A stretch of 64,000 bases of DNA from Enterococcus faecalis 13-SD-W-01 (GCA_000415185.1 KE351679.1:16022-80021); one strand, 5' to 3'. Positions 33,757-45,117 are shown, counted from the first letter of the stretch. The notes: a model not told the origin generated them from the sequence alone. Program-made: numbers and translations.

Positions 33757-36576
33757 ATGGCTAACGATAAAATTACGATTCATGGCGCCCGCGCGCATAA
33801 TTTGAAAAATGTAGACGTGACGATTCCCCGCGATCAGTTTGTGGTCGTCACTGGTCTTTCTGGTTCAGGAAAAAGTTCATTGGCATTCGATACACTATAT
33901 GCAGAAGGACAAAGACGTTATGTCGAAAGTCTTTCTGCGTATGCACGCCAATTTTTAGGTCAAATGGATAAACCAGATGTCGACAGCATCGACGGATTAA
34001 GTCCTGCGATTTCCATTGATCAAAAAACGACCAGCAAAAATCCCCGTTCAACAGTTGGTACGGTAACAGAGATCAATGATTATCTTCGCTTGTTGTTTGC
34101 ACGAGTGGGACATCCAATTTGTCCAAATGATCATATCGAAATCACAAGCCAGTCTGTGGAACAAATGGTCGATAAAGTATTGGAATTGCCGGAGCGGACA
34201 AAAATCCAAATTTTAGCACCAATCGTTTCAAAGAAAAAAGGGCAGCACAAAAAAGTATTCGAACGTATCCAACGTGAAGGATATGTTCGGGTTCGTGTTG
34301 ACGGAGAGGTCTATGATTTAAGCGAAGTGCCAGAATTAGAGAAAAATAAGAAACACGATATCGCAATCGTTGTTGACCGAATCATTGTAAAAGATGGCGT
34401 TCGTTCACGCTTGTTTGATTCTTTCGAAGCTGCGTTGCGCTTAGCTGAAGGCTATGCGATCGTGGATGTCATTGGTGAAGAAGAAATGCTGTTCAGCGAA
34501 CATTATGCATGCCCTTATTGCGGGTTTACAGTCGGTGAATTAGAACCGCGGCTTTTTTCATTCAATGCGCCATTTGGAGCTTGTCCAGATTGTGATGGAT
34601 TAGGTTTGAAATTGGAAGTCGATCCGGATTTAGTAATTCCTGACAAAGAAAAAACATTACGCGAGGGAGCAATCGTTCCTTGGAATCCAATCAGCTCGCA
34701 ATATTATCCGCAAATGCTTGCACAAGCTTGTGAAAGTTTCGGGATTGATATGGATACACCTTTTGATGCGTTGCCAGAAGAACATCAGGCAATCGTTTTG
34801 AATGGCTCAAATGGTGAAAGCTTCCATTTCCATTATGAAAATGATTTTGGCGGCGTCCGTGACGTGGAAGTACCTTTTGAAGGTGTTTTGACGAATATCG
34901 CAAGACGCTACCGTGAAACAAACAGTGATTTTACCAGAGAACAAATGCGTCTTTATATGACGGAATTGACGTGTCAAACGTGTCATGGGTTCCGTTTGAA
35001 TCCGCAAGCACTTTCTGTGAAAATCAATGGCACGAATATTGGTGAAGTGAGCGAATTACCGATCCAAAAAGCCGTTCGTTTCTTCTCTGAAGTAGAGTTA
35101 TCCGAACAAGAAAAAGTGATTGCCCGTCCGATTTTGAAAGAAGTCAACGATCGTTTGAACTTCTTAGAAAACGTTGGATTGGACTATCTGACATTGAGCC
35201 GTGCTTCTGGTACATTGTCTGGTGGTGAAGCACAGCGGATTCGTTTGGCTACGCAAATCGGTTCAAATCTTTCTGGTGTTCTTTATATCTTAGATGAACC
35301 GTCAATTGGCCTTCATCAGCGTGACAATGATCGTTTGATTGGCTCGTTGAAAAAAATGCGCGACCTGGGTAACACGTTGATCGTTGTAGAGCATGATGAA
35401 GATACGATGCGTGCAGCGGATTATTTGATCGATGTGGGTCCTGGTGCAGGTCATCAAGGGGGACAAATCGTCGCAGCTGGTACACCAGATGAAGTAGCAG
35501 CAGACGAAAACTCATTGACTGGACAATATTTATCTGGTAAAAAAGTGATCCCAGTACCTGAAACGCGCCGTCAAGGAAACGGGGAAGCAATCAAAATCAC
35601 TGGTGCAGCCGAAAATAACCTGAAAAATGTTTCTGTTTCGATTCCTTTGGGTGAATTCGTAGCAGTCACAGGCGTTTCTGGTTCAGGAAAAAGTACATTA
35701 GTGAACCAAATCTTGAAAAAAGCTTTGGCGCAAAAACTGAACCACAATTCAGCAAAACCAGGGAAATTCAAAAAAATATCTGGGTATGATTCGATTGAAA
35801 AAATCATCGACATCGACCAAAGCCCAATCGGAAGAACACCGCGAAGCAACCCTGCTACCTATACAAGTGTGTTCGATGATATTCGCGACCTCTTTGCACA
35901 AACAAATGAAGCGAAGATGAGAGGATACAAAAAAGGACGTTTCAGTTTCAACGTCAAAGGCGGACGCTGTGAAGCTTGCCGCGGAGATGGAATCATCAAA
36001 ATCGAGATGCATTTTCTTCCAGATGTCTATGTTCCTTGTGAAGTTTGTCATGGCAAACGCTACAACTCAGAAACGTTAGAAGTCCATTATAAAGGAAAAA
36101 GCATCGCAGATATTTTAGAAATGACTGTCGAAGACGCTGTGGTATTCTTTGAACCAATCCCTAAAATCCGCCGCAAATTGCAAACGATCGTTGATGTTGG
36201 TTTAGGCTATATCACGATGGGGCAGCCGGCAACGACTTTATCCGGCGGTGAAGCGCAACGGATGAAATTAGCGAGCGAACTGCATAAATTGTCGAATGGG
36301 AAAAACTTCTATATCTTAGATGAACCAACGACTGGTTTGCATACGGATGATATTGCTCGCTTATTGGAAGTCTTGCAGCGTTTAGTTGATGCTGGGAATA
36401 CTGTCCTTGTTATTGAACACAATTTGGACGTTATCAAAACAGCGGATCATATCATTGATTTAGGTCCTGAAGGCGGAGAAGGCGGCGGCATGATCATTGC
36501 TGAAGGAACGCCGGAAGAGATTATCAAAGTCCCTGAAAGCTATACAGGAAAATACTTAAAGAAAATAATGAAGTAA
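33757..36576 (+). CDS. uvrA: Excinuclease ABC subunit UvrA
   Basis: The 939-residue damage sensor, a tandem ABC ATPase. Walker A sequences GLSGSGKSS (about 32-40) and GVSGSGKST (near 640), two LSGGEAQR signatures, and zinc-binding CPYCGF...CPDCDGLG and CEACRGDG...CEVCHGKR modules are all present, as is the UvrB-binding region absent from the paralogue at 42069. ATG 33757 follows TAGGAGG. Length is normal. Confidence 0.97.
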   Translation: MANDKITIHGARAHNLKNVDVTIPRDQFVVVTGLSGSGKSSLAFDTLYAEGQRRYVESLSAYARQFLGQMDKPDVDSIDGLSPAISIDQKTTSKNPRSTVGTVTEINDYLRLLFARVGHPICPNDHIEITSQSVEQMVDKVLELPERTKIQILAPIVSKKKGQHKKVFERIQREGYVRVRVDGEVYDLSEVPELEKNKKHDIAIVVDRIIVKDGVRSRLFDSFEAALRLAEGYAIVDVIGEEEMLFSEHYACPYCGFTVGELEPRLFSFNAPFGACPDCDGLGLKLEVDPDLVIPDKEKTLREGAIVPWNPISSQYYPQMLAQACESFGIDMDTPFDALPEEHQAIVLNGSNGESFHFHYENDFGGVRDVEVPFEGVLTNIARRYRETNSDFTREQMRLYMTELTCQTCHGFRLNPQALSVKINGTNIGEVSELPIQKAVRFFSEVELSEQEKVIARPILKEVNDRLNFLENVGLDYLTLSRASGTLSGGEAQRIRLATQIGSNLSGVLYILDEPSIGLHQRDNDRLIGSLKKMRDLGNTLIVVEHDEDTMRAADYLIDVGPGAGHQGGQIVAAGTPDEVAADENSLTGQYLSGKKVIPVPETRRQGNGEAIKITGAAENNLKNVSVSIPLGEFVAVTGVSGSGKSTLVNQILKKALAQKLNHNSAKPGKFKKISGYDSIEKIIDIDQSPIGRTPRSNPATYTSVFDDIRDLFAQTNEAKMRGYKKGRFSFNVKGGRCEACRGDGIIKIEMHFLPDVYVPCEVCHGKRYNSETLEVHYKGKSIADILEMTVEDAVVFFEPIPKIRRKLQTIVDVGLGYITMGQPATTLSGGEAQRMKLASELHKLSNGKNFYILDEPTTGLHTDDIARLLEVLQRLVDAGNTVLVIEHNLDVIKTADHIIDLGPEGGEGGGMIIAEGTPEEIIKVPESYTGKYLKKIMK

Positions 36577-36738
36577 TGTTGCGTGAACGCAGATAAATGT
36601 CGCTATTTGTTTAAAATTAGTTAAAGAGACGTAATTTGCTTGTTTTTTTAAAAGGTATCTTCTAGAATATGGACATGGCAGTTCTATTTTTACTCCTTTG
36701 GTATAGATAGAGACTTCCTATAAGTTCAATCCGTTCAA

Positions 36739-36784
36739 AAAAAGAATTGAGCAATCGGAGGAGTCCCCTTTGATTGCTTTTTTC
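36739..36784 (+). terminator. Terminator in the uvrA / D-Asp ligase gap
   Basis: AGCAATC (36750-36756) pairs with GATTGCT (36772-36778) with inner AGG/CCT pairing and a T run after. It separates the D-aspartate genes from upstream transcription; TATGAT near 36793 may be the following -10. No gene lies in 36577-36849. Confidence 0.65.
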
Positions 36785-36849
36785 TTTATGGTATGATGTT
36801 CTTTGTATAGTTAAGTAACTAGAAGATTATGAATAAGTGAGAGATTGTG

Positions 36850-38106
36850 ATGAATAGTAATGAAGAATTTGTTCCTATTTTATTAGGAAGCGATATGAAT
36901 GTTTATGGAATGGCTCGGTCATTCAACGAAGCTTATGGGAAAGTAGCCCAAGCTTATGCTTCTGATCAGCTGGCACCTACACGCTACAGCAAGATCGTTA
37001 ATGTAGAAGTGATCCCAGGGTTTGACAAAGATCCTGTATTTATCCAAGAAATGCTGCGTCTGGCAAAAGAACGATATTCAGACAAAAGCAAGAAATATTT
37101 GTTGATTGCTTGCGGAGACGGCTACGCAGAATTGATTTCTCAACATAAAGAGGAACTGTCTGAGTACTTTATCTGTCCGTACATCGACTACACGTTATTC
37201 GAAAAAATGATCAACAAAGTAAGCTTTTATGAAATTTGTGAAGAATATGGGCTCCCTTATCCAAAAACACTGATCGTCAGACAAGAAATGCTGAATGAAG
37301 GAAAACTGGACCAAGCATTGCCGTTCGATTTTCCTGTAGCGTTGAAACCAGCGAACAGTGTAGAATATTTATCTATTCATTTTGAAGGACGGAAAAAAGC
37401 CTTCATCATCGACAACCAAGAAGAGTTTGACACGATTTTAGGTCGAATCTACGAAGCTGGGTATACAAGCGAAATGATCGTGCAAGATTTTATCCCAGGT
37501 GACGACAGCAATATGCGTGTGCTTAATGCCTATGTAGATGCGGATCATCAAGTACGAATGATGTGCTTAGGTCATCCATTATTGGAAGATCCTTCGCCTG
37601 CTTCGATCGGGAACTACGTAGTGATCATTCCTGAATATAATGAAAAAATCTATCAAACGATCAAAGCCTTTTTAGAAAAAATCGAATATACCGGTTTTGC
37701 AAACTTCGATATGAAATACGATCCGCGTGACGGCGAATATAAATTATTTGAAATCAATCTTCGTCAAGGAAGAAGCAGTTTCTTCGTTACGTTGAATGGG
37801 ATGAACTTGGCGCGCTTTGTAACGGAAGACCGTGTATTTGGCAAGCCGTTTACAGAAACGCAATATGGCCAAGGTCAAACAGACGAAGCTAAGTTATGGC
37901 TGGGTGTGCCTAAAAAAGTCTTTTTAGAATATGCTCGTGACAACGAAGACAAAGCAGCTGCGGAACGTTTGATCAAAGAAGGACGCTTTGGAACAACTGT
38001 TTTCTATGAAAATGACAAGTCAATGAAACGCTGGTTATTGATGAAATATATGTTCCACAATTATATTCCTCGCTTTAAAAAATACTTTTCTACGAAAGAG
38101 GGATAG
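36850..38106 (+). CDS. aslA: D-aspartate ligase (ATP-grasp), peptidoglycan bridge
   Basis: A 418-residue ATP-grasp carboxylate-amine ligase matching Aslfm of E. faecium, which uses ATP to add D-aspartate to the epsilon-amino group of Lys3 in UDP-MurNAc-pentapeptide. The ATP-grasp core is visible as FPVALKPANSVEYLS, then EMIVQDFIPGDDSNMRV and KLFEINLRQGRSSFFV with its metal-binding Glu/Asn. ATG 36850 is preferred over GTG 36847. The aspartate racemase gene follows after three bases, the diagnostic pairing. D-Asp is later amidated to D-Asn in the bridge. Confidence 0.93.
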   Translation: MNSNEEFVPILLGSDMNVYGMARSFNEAYGKVAQAYASDQLAPTRYSKIVNVEVIPGFDKDPVFIQEMLRLAKERYSDKSKKYLLIACGDGYAELISQHKEELSEYFICPYIDYTLFEKMINKVSFYEICEEYGLPYPKTLIVRQEMLNEGKLDQALPFDFPVALKPANSVEYLSIHFEGRKKAFIIDNQEEFDTILGRIYEAGYTSEMIVQDFIPGDDSNMRVLNAYVDADHQVRMMCLGHPLLEDPSPASIGNYVVIIPEYNEKIYQTIKAFLEKIEYTGFANFDMKYDPRDGEYKLFEINLRQGRSSFFVTLNGMNLARFVTEDRVFGKPFTETQYGQGQTDEAKLWLGVPKKVFLEYARDNEDKAAAERLIKEGRFGTTVFYENDKSMKRWLLMKYMFHNYIPRFKKYFSTKEG

Positions 38107-38109
38107 CAG

Positions 38110-38823
38110 ATGGAGAATTTTTTTAGTATCCTAGGCGGCATGGGAACGATGGCTACTGAAAGTTTTATTCGATTGGTCAATCATCGGGTAAAGGCTTCGA
38201 AAGATCAGGATTATTTGAACTACGTATTGTTCAATCATGCGACGGTTCCTGACCGTACGGCGTATATCCTTGATCCAGAAAAAGAAAATCCAATGCCTTA
38301 TCTATTGGATGACATCGAAAAACAAAACTTGCTGCAGCCGGAATTCATCGTGTTGACTTGCAATACAGCGCATTACTTTTTTGATGAGCTTCAAGCAGCA
38401 ACAGAGATCCCAATCCTGCATATGCCTAGAGAAGCTGCCAATGAGTTGGTTTACCAAAAGACGACTGGAAAAGTAGCGATTTTAGGAACAGAAGGAAGCA
38501 TGAAAGCAGGTATTTACGAAAAAGAGATCAAAAATCTTGATTTTGAAGTCGTGAAACCTGATAGAGCTCTGCAAGATAAAGTAAACCATTTGATTTATCA
38601 TGATATCAAAGAAAATGACTATTTAAACAAAGAGTTATATTATGAGATCCTGGAAGAAGCAATGGAGCGGCTTGATTGCGAAAAAATCGTTCTTGGCTGT
38701 ACAGAATTGTCACTGATCCAAGAATTTGCTGGAGAAAATCCTTACCCAGTCATCGATGCTCAATCGATTTTGGCTGATCGGACGATCGAAAAGGCAGAAG
38801 CAATGCGCAAAGCAGTGAAATAA
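38110..38823 (+). CDS. racD: Aspartate racemase supplying D-Asp
   Basis: A 237-residue Asp/Glu racemase superfamily protein. The two catalytic cysteines are in [11 protein letters not shown] (about residue 82) and LGCTELSLI (about residue 197). It makes D-aspartate from L-aspartate for the adjacent ligase. It begins three bases after the ligase stop, with AGAGGG just before as ribosome site, so the two are co-expressed. Together they produce the D-iAsp/D-iAsn cross-bridge of the E. faecium type. Confidence 0.93.
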   Translation: MENFFSILGGMGTMATESFIRLVNHRVKASKDQDYLNYVLFNHATVPDRTAYILDPEKENPMPYLLDDIEKQNLLQPEFIVLTCNTAHYFFDELQAATEIPILHMPREAANELVYQKTTGKVAILGTEGSMKAGIYEKEIKNLDFEVVKPDRALQDKVNHLIYHDIKENDYLNKELYYEILEEAMERLDCEKIVLGCTELSLIQEFAGENPYPVIDAQSILADRTIEKAEAMRKAVK

Positions 38824-38831
38824 ACAAAACA

Positions 38832-38891
38832 AACGAAAAGGTTCAGCAAAGGGGCTGTTTGACGTATGTCGCAGTCCCTTTTCCTTTCGTT
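38832..38891 (+). terminator. Probable terminator after the racemase gene
   Basis: AACGAAAAGG (38832-38841) pairs with CCTTTCGTT (38883-38891), with inner AAAGGGGCTG and CAGTCCCTTT. The T tail is short. Confidence 0.5.
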
Positions 38892-38953
38892 GTCGTTAAA
38901 GGGCAGAGGGATGAGCTATGGAGCTAAAAAGTCTGGTAATGATACGCCCGGGA

Positions 38954-38962
38954 TGATATAAT
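38954..38962 (+). promoter_or_regulatory. Promoter of rapZ-yvcK-whiA
   Basis: TGATATAAT at 38954-38962 is a perfect extended -10, about 30 bases before ATG 38993. No consensus -35 is visible. Confidence 0.6.
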
Positions 38963-38992
38963 AGTGATGAGCAAGAGAGGAGTTTTGATAAA

Positions 38993-39877
38993 ATGGCTGA
39001 AAATTTACAATTAGTAATTATCACAGGGATGAGCGGTGCTGGAAAAACAGTAGCCATCCAAAGTTTTGAGGATATGGGCTATTTTTGTATCGATAACATG
39101 CCCCCTACATTGATCCCTAAATTTTGGGAATTAATCAAAGAATCAGGAAAAATCACCAAAATGGCGTTAGGCGTCGACTTGCGTTCACGTTCATTTTTTG
39201 AAGAGATCCAAAATATGCTGGTGGAGATTGAAAATACAGACTTCATCGACACATCTGTATTGTTTCTTGATGCATCAGATGAAGAATTAGTTGCCCGCTA
39301 CAAAGAAACACGCCGTACACACCCAATGGCAATGGATGGATTGGTAACAGAAGGGATCCGTAAAGAACGTGCGATCTTAAATGATTTGAAAGTGCGTGCT
39401 TCTGTCGTGATAGATACCACGAAATTGACTCCTCGCCAATTGAGAGAAAAGATCAATCATATATTCAAAACAAAAGAAGACAGAGGCTTTCGGATCGAAT
39501 TCGTTTCTTTCGGCTTCAAATATGGTTTGCCGATTGATGCAGATATCGTGATGGATGTCCGCTTTTTACCAAATCCCCACTATGTTTCTGAGTTGCGTCC
39601 GTTAACAGGCTTAGATAAACCCGTTTATGACTATGTGATGTCATTTGATGAAACAGGACTGTTTTATGACAAATTCCTGGACTTGCTGAAAACGATCCTT
39701 CCCGGTTATGTGAAAGAAGGAAAAAGCAGCTTGACAGTAGCAATCGGCTGTACGGGCGGACAACACCGGTCAGTAGCACTTTCTGAACGTTTAGCTAAAG
39801 CGCTTGGGGAAGAATATAAAACAAATGTGACCCATCGCGACAAAGATAAACGGAAAGAGACGGTGAATCGCTCGTGA
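38993..39877 (+). CDS. rapZ: RapZ/YvcJ nucleotide-binding protein
   Basis: A 294-residue P-loop protein with Walker A GMSGAGKT at 12-19 and the C-terminal RapZ domain with [17 protein letters not shown]. In E. coli RapZ senses glucosamine-6-phosphate and guides decay of the GlmZ small RNA; in Firmicutes YvcJ binds and hydrolyses nucleotides, and its role is less clear. ATG 38993 follows AGAGAGGAG. It overlaps yvcK by four bases; the rapZ-yvcK-whiA order is conserved across Firmicutes. Confidence 0.94.
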   Translation: MAENLQLVIITGMSGAGKTVAIQSFEDMGYFCIDNMPPTLIPKFWELIKESGKITKMALGVDLRSRSFFEEIQNMLVEIENTDFIDTSVLFLDASDEELVARYKETRRTHPMAMDGLVTEGIRKERAILNDLKVRASVVIDTTKLTPRQLREKINHIFKTKEDRGFRIEFVSFGFKYGLPIDADIVMDVRFLPNPHYVSELRPLTGLDKPVYDYVMSFDETGLFYDKFLDLLKTILPGYVKEGKSSLTVAIGCTGGQHRSVALSERLAKALGEEYKTNVTHRDKDKRKETVNRS

Positions 39878-40872
39878 AAATGAAAACTTACCGTATCCGC
39901 AAGCCTAAAATCGTTGTCGTGGGCGGCGGTACTGGTTTGCCAGTTATTCTTAAAGGGTTGCGTAACCAAGGCGCAGACATCACAGCTGTGGTAACAGTCG
40001 CTGATGATGGCGGCAGCAGCGGAACGATCCGGGAATCGATCCAAATGGCGCCACCAGGAGATTTGCGTAATGTCTTGGTAGCATTGTCTGATATGCCTCA
40101 ATTTTATGAAGATATCTTTCAATATCGTTTTAAAAAAGAAGATCAGTTTCTCGCCAACCATTCGATCGGAAATCTGATTATTGCGGCCATTTCAGAAATG
40201 CGGGGCAGTACGTATGAAGCGATCCAGCTGCTGTCAAAAATGATGCACGTAGACGGACATATTTATCCTTCTTCTGAAACACCGTTGACACTTCATGCTG
40301 TTTTCAAAGACGGCACAACAGCAATCGGCGAGTCCAAAATCGCTTTAGATAGAAAAACGATCGACCATGTATTTGTGCGGAATACGACAGATCAAGGGGA
40401 AGCGAAAGCAGCCCGAAAAGTAGTTTCTGCTATCATGGATGCGGATATGGTCGTTTTAGGACCTGGAAGTCTATTTACAAGTATTTTACCTAATCTTGTT
40501 ATCCGAGAAGTAGGTGAAGCGCTCGTTAAAACAGAAGCAGAAGTTGTGTATATCTGCAATATCATGACGCAAAAAGGTGAGACAGAACATTTTACAGATG
40601 CAGACCATGTGCGTGTGTTAAATGAACATCTGAATAAACCTTTTATCGATACTGTACTAGTCAATACAGAAAAAGTACCAGACGGATATATGGATCCTGA
40701 GATCTATGATGAATATCTTGTTCAGGTAGGTCATGACTTTGCTGGTTTGCGCGAGGCAGGCTGCCGTGTCATCTCAACAGACTTTTTACAGCTGAGAGAC
40801 GGCGGTGTTTTCCACGATGGAGAAAAAGTCGTAGCTGAATTGTTCCAACTCGTATTCGGCGCGAAATATTGA
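39874..40872 (+). CDS. yvcK: YvcK/GlmR, UDP-GlcNAc-responsive regulator
   Basis: A 332-residue YvcK protein, Rossmann-like, with [20 protein letters not shown] near the N-terminus, [10 protein letters not shown], and [14 protein letters not shown]. In Bacillus subtilis it is named GlmR: it binds UDP-GlcNAc and stimulates GlmS when precursor is low. It starts at GTG 39874, overlapping rapZ by four bases (ATG 39880 is an alternative). The genes it acts on, glmS and glmM, lie 10-14 kb to the right. The old CofD-like label refers to fold only. Confidence 0.93.
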   Translation: MKMKTYRIRKPKIVVVGGGTGLPVILKGLRNQGADITAVVTVADDGGSSGTIRESIQMAPPGDLRNVLVALSDMPQFYEDIFQYRFKKEDQFLANHSIGNLIIAAISEMRGSTYEAIQLLSKMMHVDGHIYPSSETPLTLHAVFKDGTTAIGESKIALDRKTIDHVFVRNTTDQGEAKAARKVVSAIMDADMVVLGPGSLFTSILPNLVIREVGEALVKTEAEVVYICNIMTQKGETEHFTDADHVRVLNEHLNKPFIDTVLVNTEKVPDGYMDPEIYDEYLVQVGHDFAGLREAGCRVISTDFLQLRDGGVFHDGEKVVAELFQLVFGAKY

Positions 40873-40896
40873 AAGCAGGAAGGGGGAGGATAGACC

Positions 40897-41835
40897 ATGT
40901 CATTTGCGGCAGATGTCAAAAAAGAACTAACAAGTTTGGAAGTTCATCGTGAACACGCAAAAGCAGAACTAGCGGCTTTATTACGAATGAATGGTTCGTT
41001 AGGAATCGTCAATCAGCAGTTTATCTTGAACGTCCAAACAGAAAATGCGGCAATCGCAAGACGTATCTATTCTCTTTTGAAAGATCATTATGACGTCAGA
41101 AGCGAGCTTCTCGTCAGGAAAAAAATGAAATTGAAAAAGAACAATGTATATATCGTTCGGTTGAAACAAGGAACGAAAAACGTCCTTATTGATTTGGATA
41201 TCATGGATGGAATGATGTTCAATGGTCATGTTTCAAAAGAAATCATGGGGAACGCCCAAAAAATGCGTTCTTATCTTCGTGGTGCGTTCATGGCTTCCGG
41301 ATCAGTCAATAATCCAGAGACCAGCCGTTATCATTTGGAAATCTATTCCATCTATGAACAGCATAACCAAGATATCTGCGACATGCTCAATTATTACGGA
41401 CTGCATGCGCGGACATTGGAGCGCCGGAACGGATATATCTCTTATCTGAAAGGTGCCGAAAAAATTGCTGATTTTCTGACATTGATTGGTGCGACAAACT
41501 CGATGCTGCGTTTTGAAGATGTGCGGATCGTCAGAGATATGAGAAATTCGGTAAATCGTTTAGTGAATTGCGAAACGGCGAATTTAAATAAAACAATTGA
41601 TGCTGCCTCAAAACAAATCGAGAATATCGAGTTGATCGAAGCGAAAGTCGGTTTGCAATCCTTGCCTGAAAAATTACAGGAAATCGCTGAATTGCGCTTG
41701 CAGCATCCAGAAGTAAGTTTGAAGGAATTAGGTGAGATGATCCCGTCTGGTGCAATCTCAAAATCGGGAATCAATCATCGCATCCGTAAAATCAATGAAT
41801 TTGCTGAAAAATTGAGAGAAGAAGCAGTGTTGTAA
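40897..41835 (+). CDS. whiA: WhiA sporulation/division regulator homologue
   Basis: A 312-residue WhiA with an N-terminal LAGLIDADG-like homing endonuclease fold lacking catalytic function (about 1-200, including [16 protein letters not shown]) and a C-terminal helix-turn-helix ([25 protein letters not shown]). In non-sporulating Firmicutes it affects division and chromosome segregation and binds DNA. ATG 40897 follows AAGGGGGAGG. It is the last gene of its operon, followed by a terminator. Confidence 0.95.
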   Translation: MSFAADVKKELTSLEVHREHAKAELAALLRMNGSLGIVNQQFILNVQTENAAIARRIYSLLKDHYDVRSELLVRKKMKLKKNNVYIVRLKQGTKNVLIDLDIMDGMMFNGHVSKEIMGNAQKMRSYLRGAFMASGSVNNPETSRYHLEIYSIYEQHNQDICDMLNYYGLHARTLERRNGYISYLKGAEKIADFLTLIGATNSMLRFEDVRIVRDMRNSVNRLVNCETANLNKTIDAASKQIENIELIEAKVGLQSLPEKLQEIAELRLQHPEVSLKELGEMIPSGAISKSGINHRIRKINEFAEKLREEAVL

Positions 41836-41900
41836 AAATAAGTAAAAATTATTCAACATAAAATCACTGTGTCTCGTAAATGCAGAAATGCGTTGTGATT

Positions 41901-41930
41901 GGCTGAGCGGCTTTTGCCTCAGCCTTTTTT
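41901..41930 (+). terminator. Terminator after whiA
   Basis: GGCTGAG (41901-41907) pairs with CTCAGCC (41918-41924), followed by six T residues. Confidence 0.88.
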
Positions 41931-42068
41931 CATACATAAAATAACTTTAGTTCTTATGAAAAAACGCTTGCTTTTTCTTTTAAGTTTTGGCAAACTATAA
42001 TTTCCGGCTGCTAACGGCAAGGGTCTTTTGCCGAAGATTCTACTAATCTATTTCAAAAGGAGAAAGCG

Positions 42069-44300
42069 ATGAAAGAATACATTGAATTGATCCATGCAAG
42101 GGAAAATAATCTGAAAAACATTGATTTGCGTATCCCCAAAAACAAAATCACGATTTTTACAGGGGTCTCTGGTTCCGGAAAATCATCCATCGTGTTTGAT
42201 ACGATTGCACAAGAAGCAGGACGACAGCTGAACGAAACATTCAGCAGTTTTGCCCGAATGTTTTTACCAAAATACGGCAGACCGGATATCGATGAAATCA
42301 ATCATTTATCCACTGCTATCATGATCAATCAGAAAAAACTTGGCGGGAATGCACGTTCAACATTAGGAACAGTTACTGATATACAAGCATTATTTCGGAT
42401 TTTATTCTCTCGTTTCGCTACTCCAAGTCTAGGCTATGCCAATGCCTATTCATTTAACGACCCGCAAGGAATGTGTCCAACATGCCAAGGAATCGGGAAA
42501 ACAGTGACATTGAATCTTGAAGCAGCAATCGATGCAGAGCGTTCATTGAACGAAGGCGCTATTTTACTGCCAAATTTCTCTACAGGTACTTGGTATTGGA
42601 AGATGTACGCAGAAACAGGAATGTTTGACCCTGATAAAAAAATAAAAGATTACAGTCCCGAAGAATATCAGCGTTTGGTTTATGGGAAAGCAGAAAAAAT
42701 CACGCTTGCAGATACTGGTGACATGAATGTGACGTATGAAGGAATTGCGACACGCTTTATGCGGACCCATGTACACACAGAAAAAGAAACAACGAAAAAA
42801 TCAGCGAAAATCCTCGAAGATTTCACAGTGATGGGCGTTTGTCCAGAATGTGAAGGGAAGCGGTTCGCTGCAGAAGTGTTAGATTCACGGATAGAAGGAT
42901 ACAATATTTATGATTTGACGGCTATGGAACTAACGCTGTTGATCGACGTATTAGAAAAGATCGACGAACCTTCAAATCACTCGATTATTGCAAATATCAA
43001 AAAACGAGTGCAGGATCTAATCGATATTGGATTAGGTTATGTGACTTTGACACGGGAAACAGGCAGTTTATCTGGAGGAGAGTCGCAGCGGGTGAAGATG
43101 GTCAAACAGTTAGCCAGCAGTTTGACCAATCTGATGTATATCTTTGATGAGCCTAGTACTGGTCTGCATCCAAGAGATGTCCATTTGCTGAATGATTTGC
43201 TGCGGAAAATCCGTGATGAAGGAAATACCGTTTTGGTGGTGGAACATGATCCAGATGTTATCAAAGCAGCAGATTATATCGTTGATGTTGGTCCGCATGC
43301 CGGGAGCCGCGGAGGCGAGATCATGTACACTGGTGATTATGAAGGGTTATTGACTTCAGGTACGCTGACAGGAAATTATTTGAAACATGAACTGCCGGTG
43401 AAAAAAGAAGTACGTTCCTTTGACGAAACCTTCAGCAGCAGCAAAAGTTCCTTGCATAACCTGAAAAATGTCTCTCTGGAAATTCCTAAAGGTGTGTTTA
43501 CTGTGATTTCCGGTGTTGCTGGTTCCGGTAAAAGCACCTTGGTCAATCAGGTGTTTGCAAAAGATTTTCCAGAAGCAATCCGAATCGACCAAAATCCGAT
43601 CCATACCAATAAACGATCGAATCCAGCAACATATACTGGGATCATGAACAGTATTCGAAAAGCATTCGGTAAAGCCAATGATATGGATGCTGGATATTTC
43701 AGCTACAATTCTAAAGGTGCCTGTCCAGAATGCGGAGGATCTGGTGTAATCGAGTTGAACCTTTCGTTTATGGACAAGTCAGAAGTCGTTTGCACCAACT
43801 GTAATGGTAAGCGATATGACCCAAATGTCCTGCATCACTTGTACCGCGGCAAGAATATCGTGGAAGTCATGGACATGACGATCGAAGAAGCACTGGCATT
43901 TTTTGAAGAAAAAGATATCCAGCGCAAATTAGGAAATCTGCAAGAGGTTGGTATTGATTACTTAACACTTGGTCAACCAATGGATACTTTATCAGGCGGG
44001 GAAGCACAACGTTTGAAACTGGCAAATGAGCTGAAGACTAACGGCAATCTTTATATTTTGGATGAGCCGACGACGGGGCTGCATATGTCGGATGTCGAAA
44101 ATGTGATCCGGATCATCAATAATCTGGTAGACAAAGGAAATACTGTAGTAGTGATTGAACACAATGTAGATGTCATCAGAAGCGCAGACTGGATTGTTGA
44201 CCTTGGACCAGAAGGCGGTTCAGGAGGCGGTCAGATTCTTTTCGAAGGGACGCCAGAATGTTTGAAAAAATCAGAAACGATTACAGGCCGTTATATATAA
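42069..44300 (+). CDS. Short UvrA paralogue (UvrA2/DrrC-like)
   Basis: A 743-residue tandem ABC protein of the UvrA family, about 200 residues shorter than the true UvrA at 33757. It keeps both ATP sites ([13 protein letters not shown] near 34-46; GVAGSGKST near 484), both signatures ([16 protein letters not shown]), and CPTCQGIG, CPECEGKR and CPECGGSG zinc modules. The UvrB-binding insertion near residue 130 is missing: the YDLT-rich part is replaced by a short loop. Such proteins protect against DNA-binding antibiotics (DrrC) or assist repair. It has its own ribosome site (AAAGGAG) and terminator. Confidence 0.88.
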   Translation: MKEYIELIHARENNLKNIDLRIPKNKITIFTGVSGSGKSSIVFDTIAQEAGRQLNETFSSFARMFLPKYGRPDIDEINHLSTAIMINQKKLGGNARSTLGTVTDIQALFRILFSRFATPSLGYANAYSFNDPQGMCPTCQGIGKTVTLNLEAAIDAERSLNEGAILLPNFSTGTWYWKMYAETGMFDPDKKIKDYSPEEYQRLVYGKAEKITLADTGDMNVTYEGIATRFMRTHVHTEKETTKKSAKILEDFTVMGVCPECEGKRFAAEVLDSRIEGYNIYDLTAMELTLLIDVLEKIDEPSNHSIIANIKKRVQDLIDIGLGYVTLTRETGSLSGGESQRVKMVKQLASSLTNLMYIFDEPSTGLHPRDVHLLNDLLRKIRDEGNTVLVVEHDPDVIKAADYIVDVGPHAGSRGGEIMYTGDYEGLLTSGTLTGNYLKHELPVKKEVRSFDETFSSSKSSLHNLKNVSLEIPKGVFTVISGVAGSGKSTLVNQVFAKDFPEAIRIDQNPIHTNKRSNPATYTGIMNSIRKAFGKANDMDAGYFSYNSKGACPECGGSGVIELNLSFMDKSEVVCTNCNGKRYDPNVLHHLYRGKNIVEVMDMTIEEALAFFEEKDIQRKLGNLQEVGIDYLTLGQPMDTLSGGEAQRLKLANELKTNGNLYILDEPTTGLHMSDVENVIRIINNLVDKGNTVVVIEHNVDVIRSADWIVDLGPEGGSGGGQILFEGTPECLKKSETITGRYI

Positions 44301-44325
44301 GAGTCAGATCCAGATAAAAGTATAA

Positions 44326-44365
44326 TAAAAAAGCAGCAGATCAATCCTTGATTTGCTGCTTTTTC
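44326..44365. terminator. Bidirectional terminator
   Basis: AAAAAAGCAGCA (44327-44338) pairs with TGCTGCTTTTT (44354-44364), with inner AATC/GATT. It closes both the UvrA paralogue gene and the convergent DsbA-like gene. Confidence 0.88.
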
Positions 44366-44387
44366 TATTTAGAGATAAAATTTCTGG

Positions 44388-44909
44388 CTATTCGCCATCA
44401 AATACAAGCTGATGTAATTCTTCGTAAGTGATTGACTCATCGAAAATCGATTCGCCGATAATCACTGTTGGCACGAAGCGGATCGTTGCAGCGGCAGCTT
44501 CATCGATGATTTCTTGAGCATCTGACTGTTCTTGTTTTTTCAAACCAAGGATTTTTTCTGCGTATTCAGCAACTTCAGCAAGGCCAAGTTGTTTCCAATC
44601 AGGTTGTGTTTGATAGATTTTTTTGATGTCTTTGATTGCTTGTGCGCCGTCGTTTTTTGTCACATAACGGTGCATAACGTTCCCGCGCTGCAAGCTTTCT
44701 TTTTCTTTGTCGAAGAGTTTGAATACTCTTTGGGCTTTTCCCTCTGCAACAGCTTGTTCGAGCAGTTCATAAGATTCTTCAAACCATTGGCGAGAATAAG
44801 GGCATGCCAAGTTCACGAATTCGATCACTTTTTTCGGTGCATCTTCTGCGCCGTATTTGATCCCAAATTCTGTATTGGTTTTTGAAGCATCGATAATTGA
44901 AATATCCAT
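44388..44909 (-). CDS. DsbA-like thioredoxin-fold protein, CPYS site
   Basis: A 173-residue cytosolic thioredoxin-fold protein of the DsbA/Thioredoxin_4 family. The active-site-like sequence is ACPYSRQW (Cys36, Ser39), so only one of the two usual cysteines remains. A helical insertion and a FVPTVIIGESIF strand with the cis-Pro follow. There is no signal peptide. The single Cys points to glutaredoxin-like monothiol, reductase or holdase activity, not disulphide formation. It starts at ATG 44909 behind AAAGGAGG. It stands alone, divergent from nifJ by about 200 bases. Confidence 0.85.
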   Translation of the reverse strand: MDISIIDASKTNTEFGIKYGAEDAPKKVIEFVNLACPYSRQWFEESYELLEQAVAEGKAQRVFKLFDKEKESLQRGNVMHRYVTKNDGAQAIKDIKKIYQTQPDWKQLGLAEVAEYAEKILGLKKQEQSDAQEIIDEAAAATIRFVPTVIIGESIFDESITYEELHQLVFDGE

Positions 44910-45117
44910 TTTGTTTCCTCCTTTGTTCTTCGGTACTCATTGTACTCATTTTTTGACGAAAAAGGTAGTTTTTTGTTTGCAATAAATAAAGTCTGCCCTT
45001 TGAACAAGACAAGTGAATAATCGAATTTACTTTGGATTTATTGATGTAAAATAACATACTAATTACGGTTCTTTTAAGGTATAATGAATGAGAAAATCTG
45101 AACAAGGATGATGAAAA

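Noticed and set aside
39706-40161. 151-codon minus-strand frame across rapZ-yvcK
   Set aside because: It is opposite two conserved genes and has no ribosome site.
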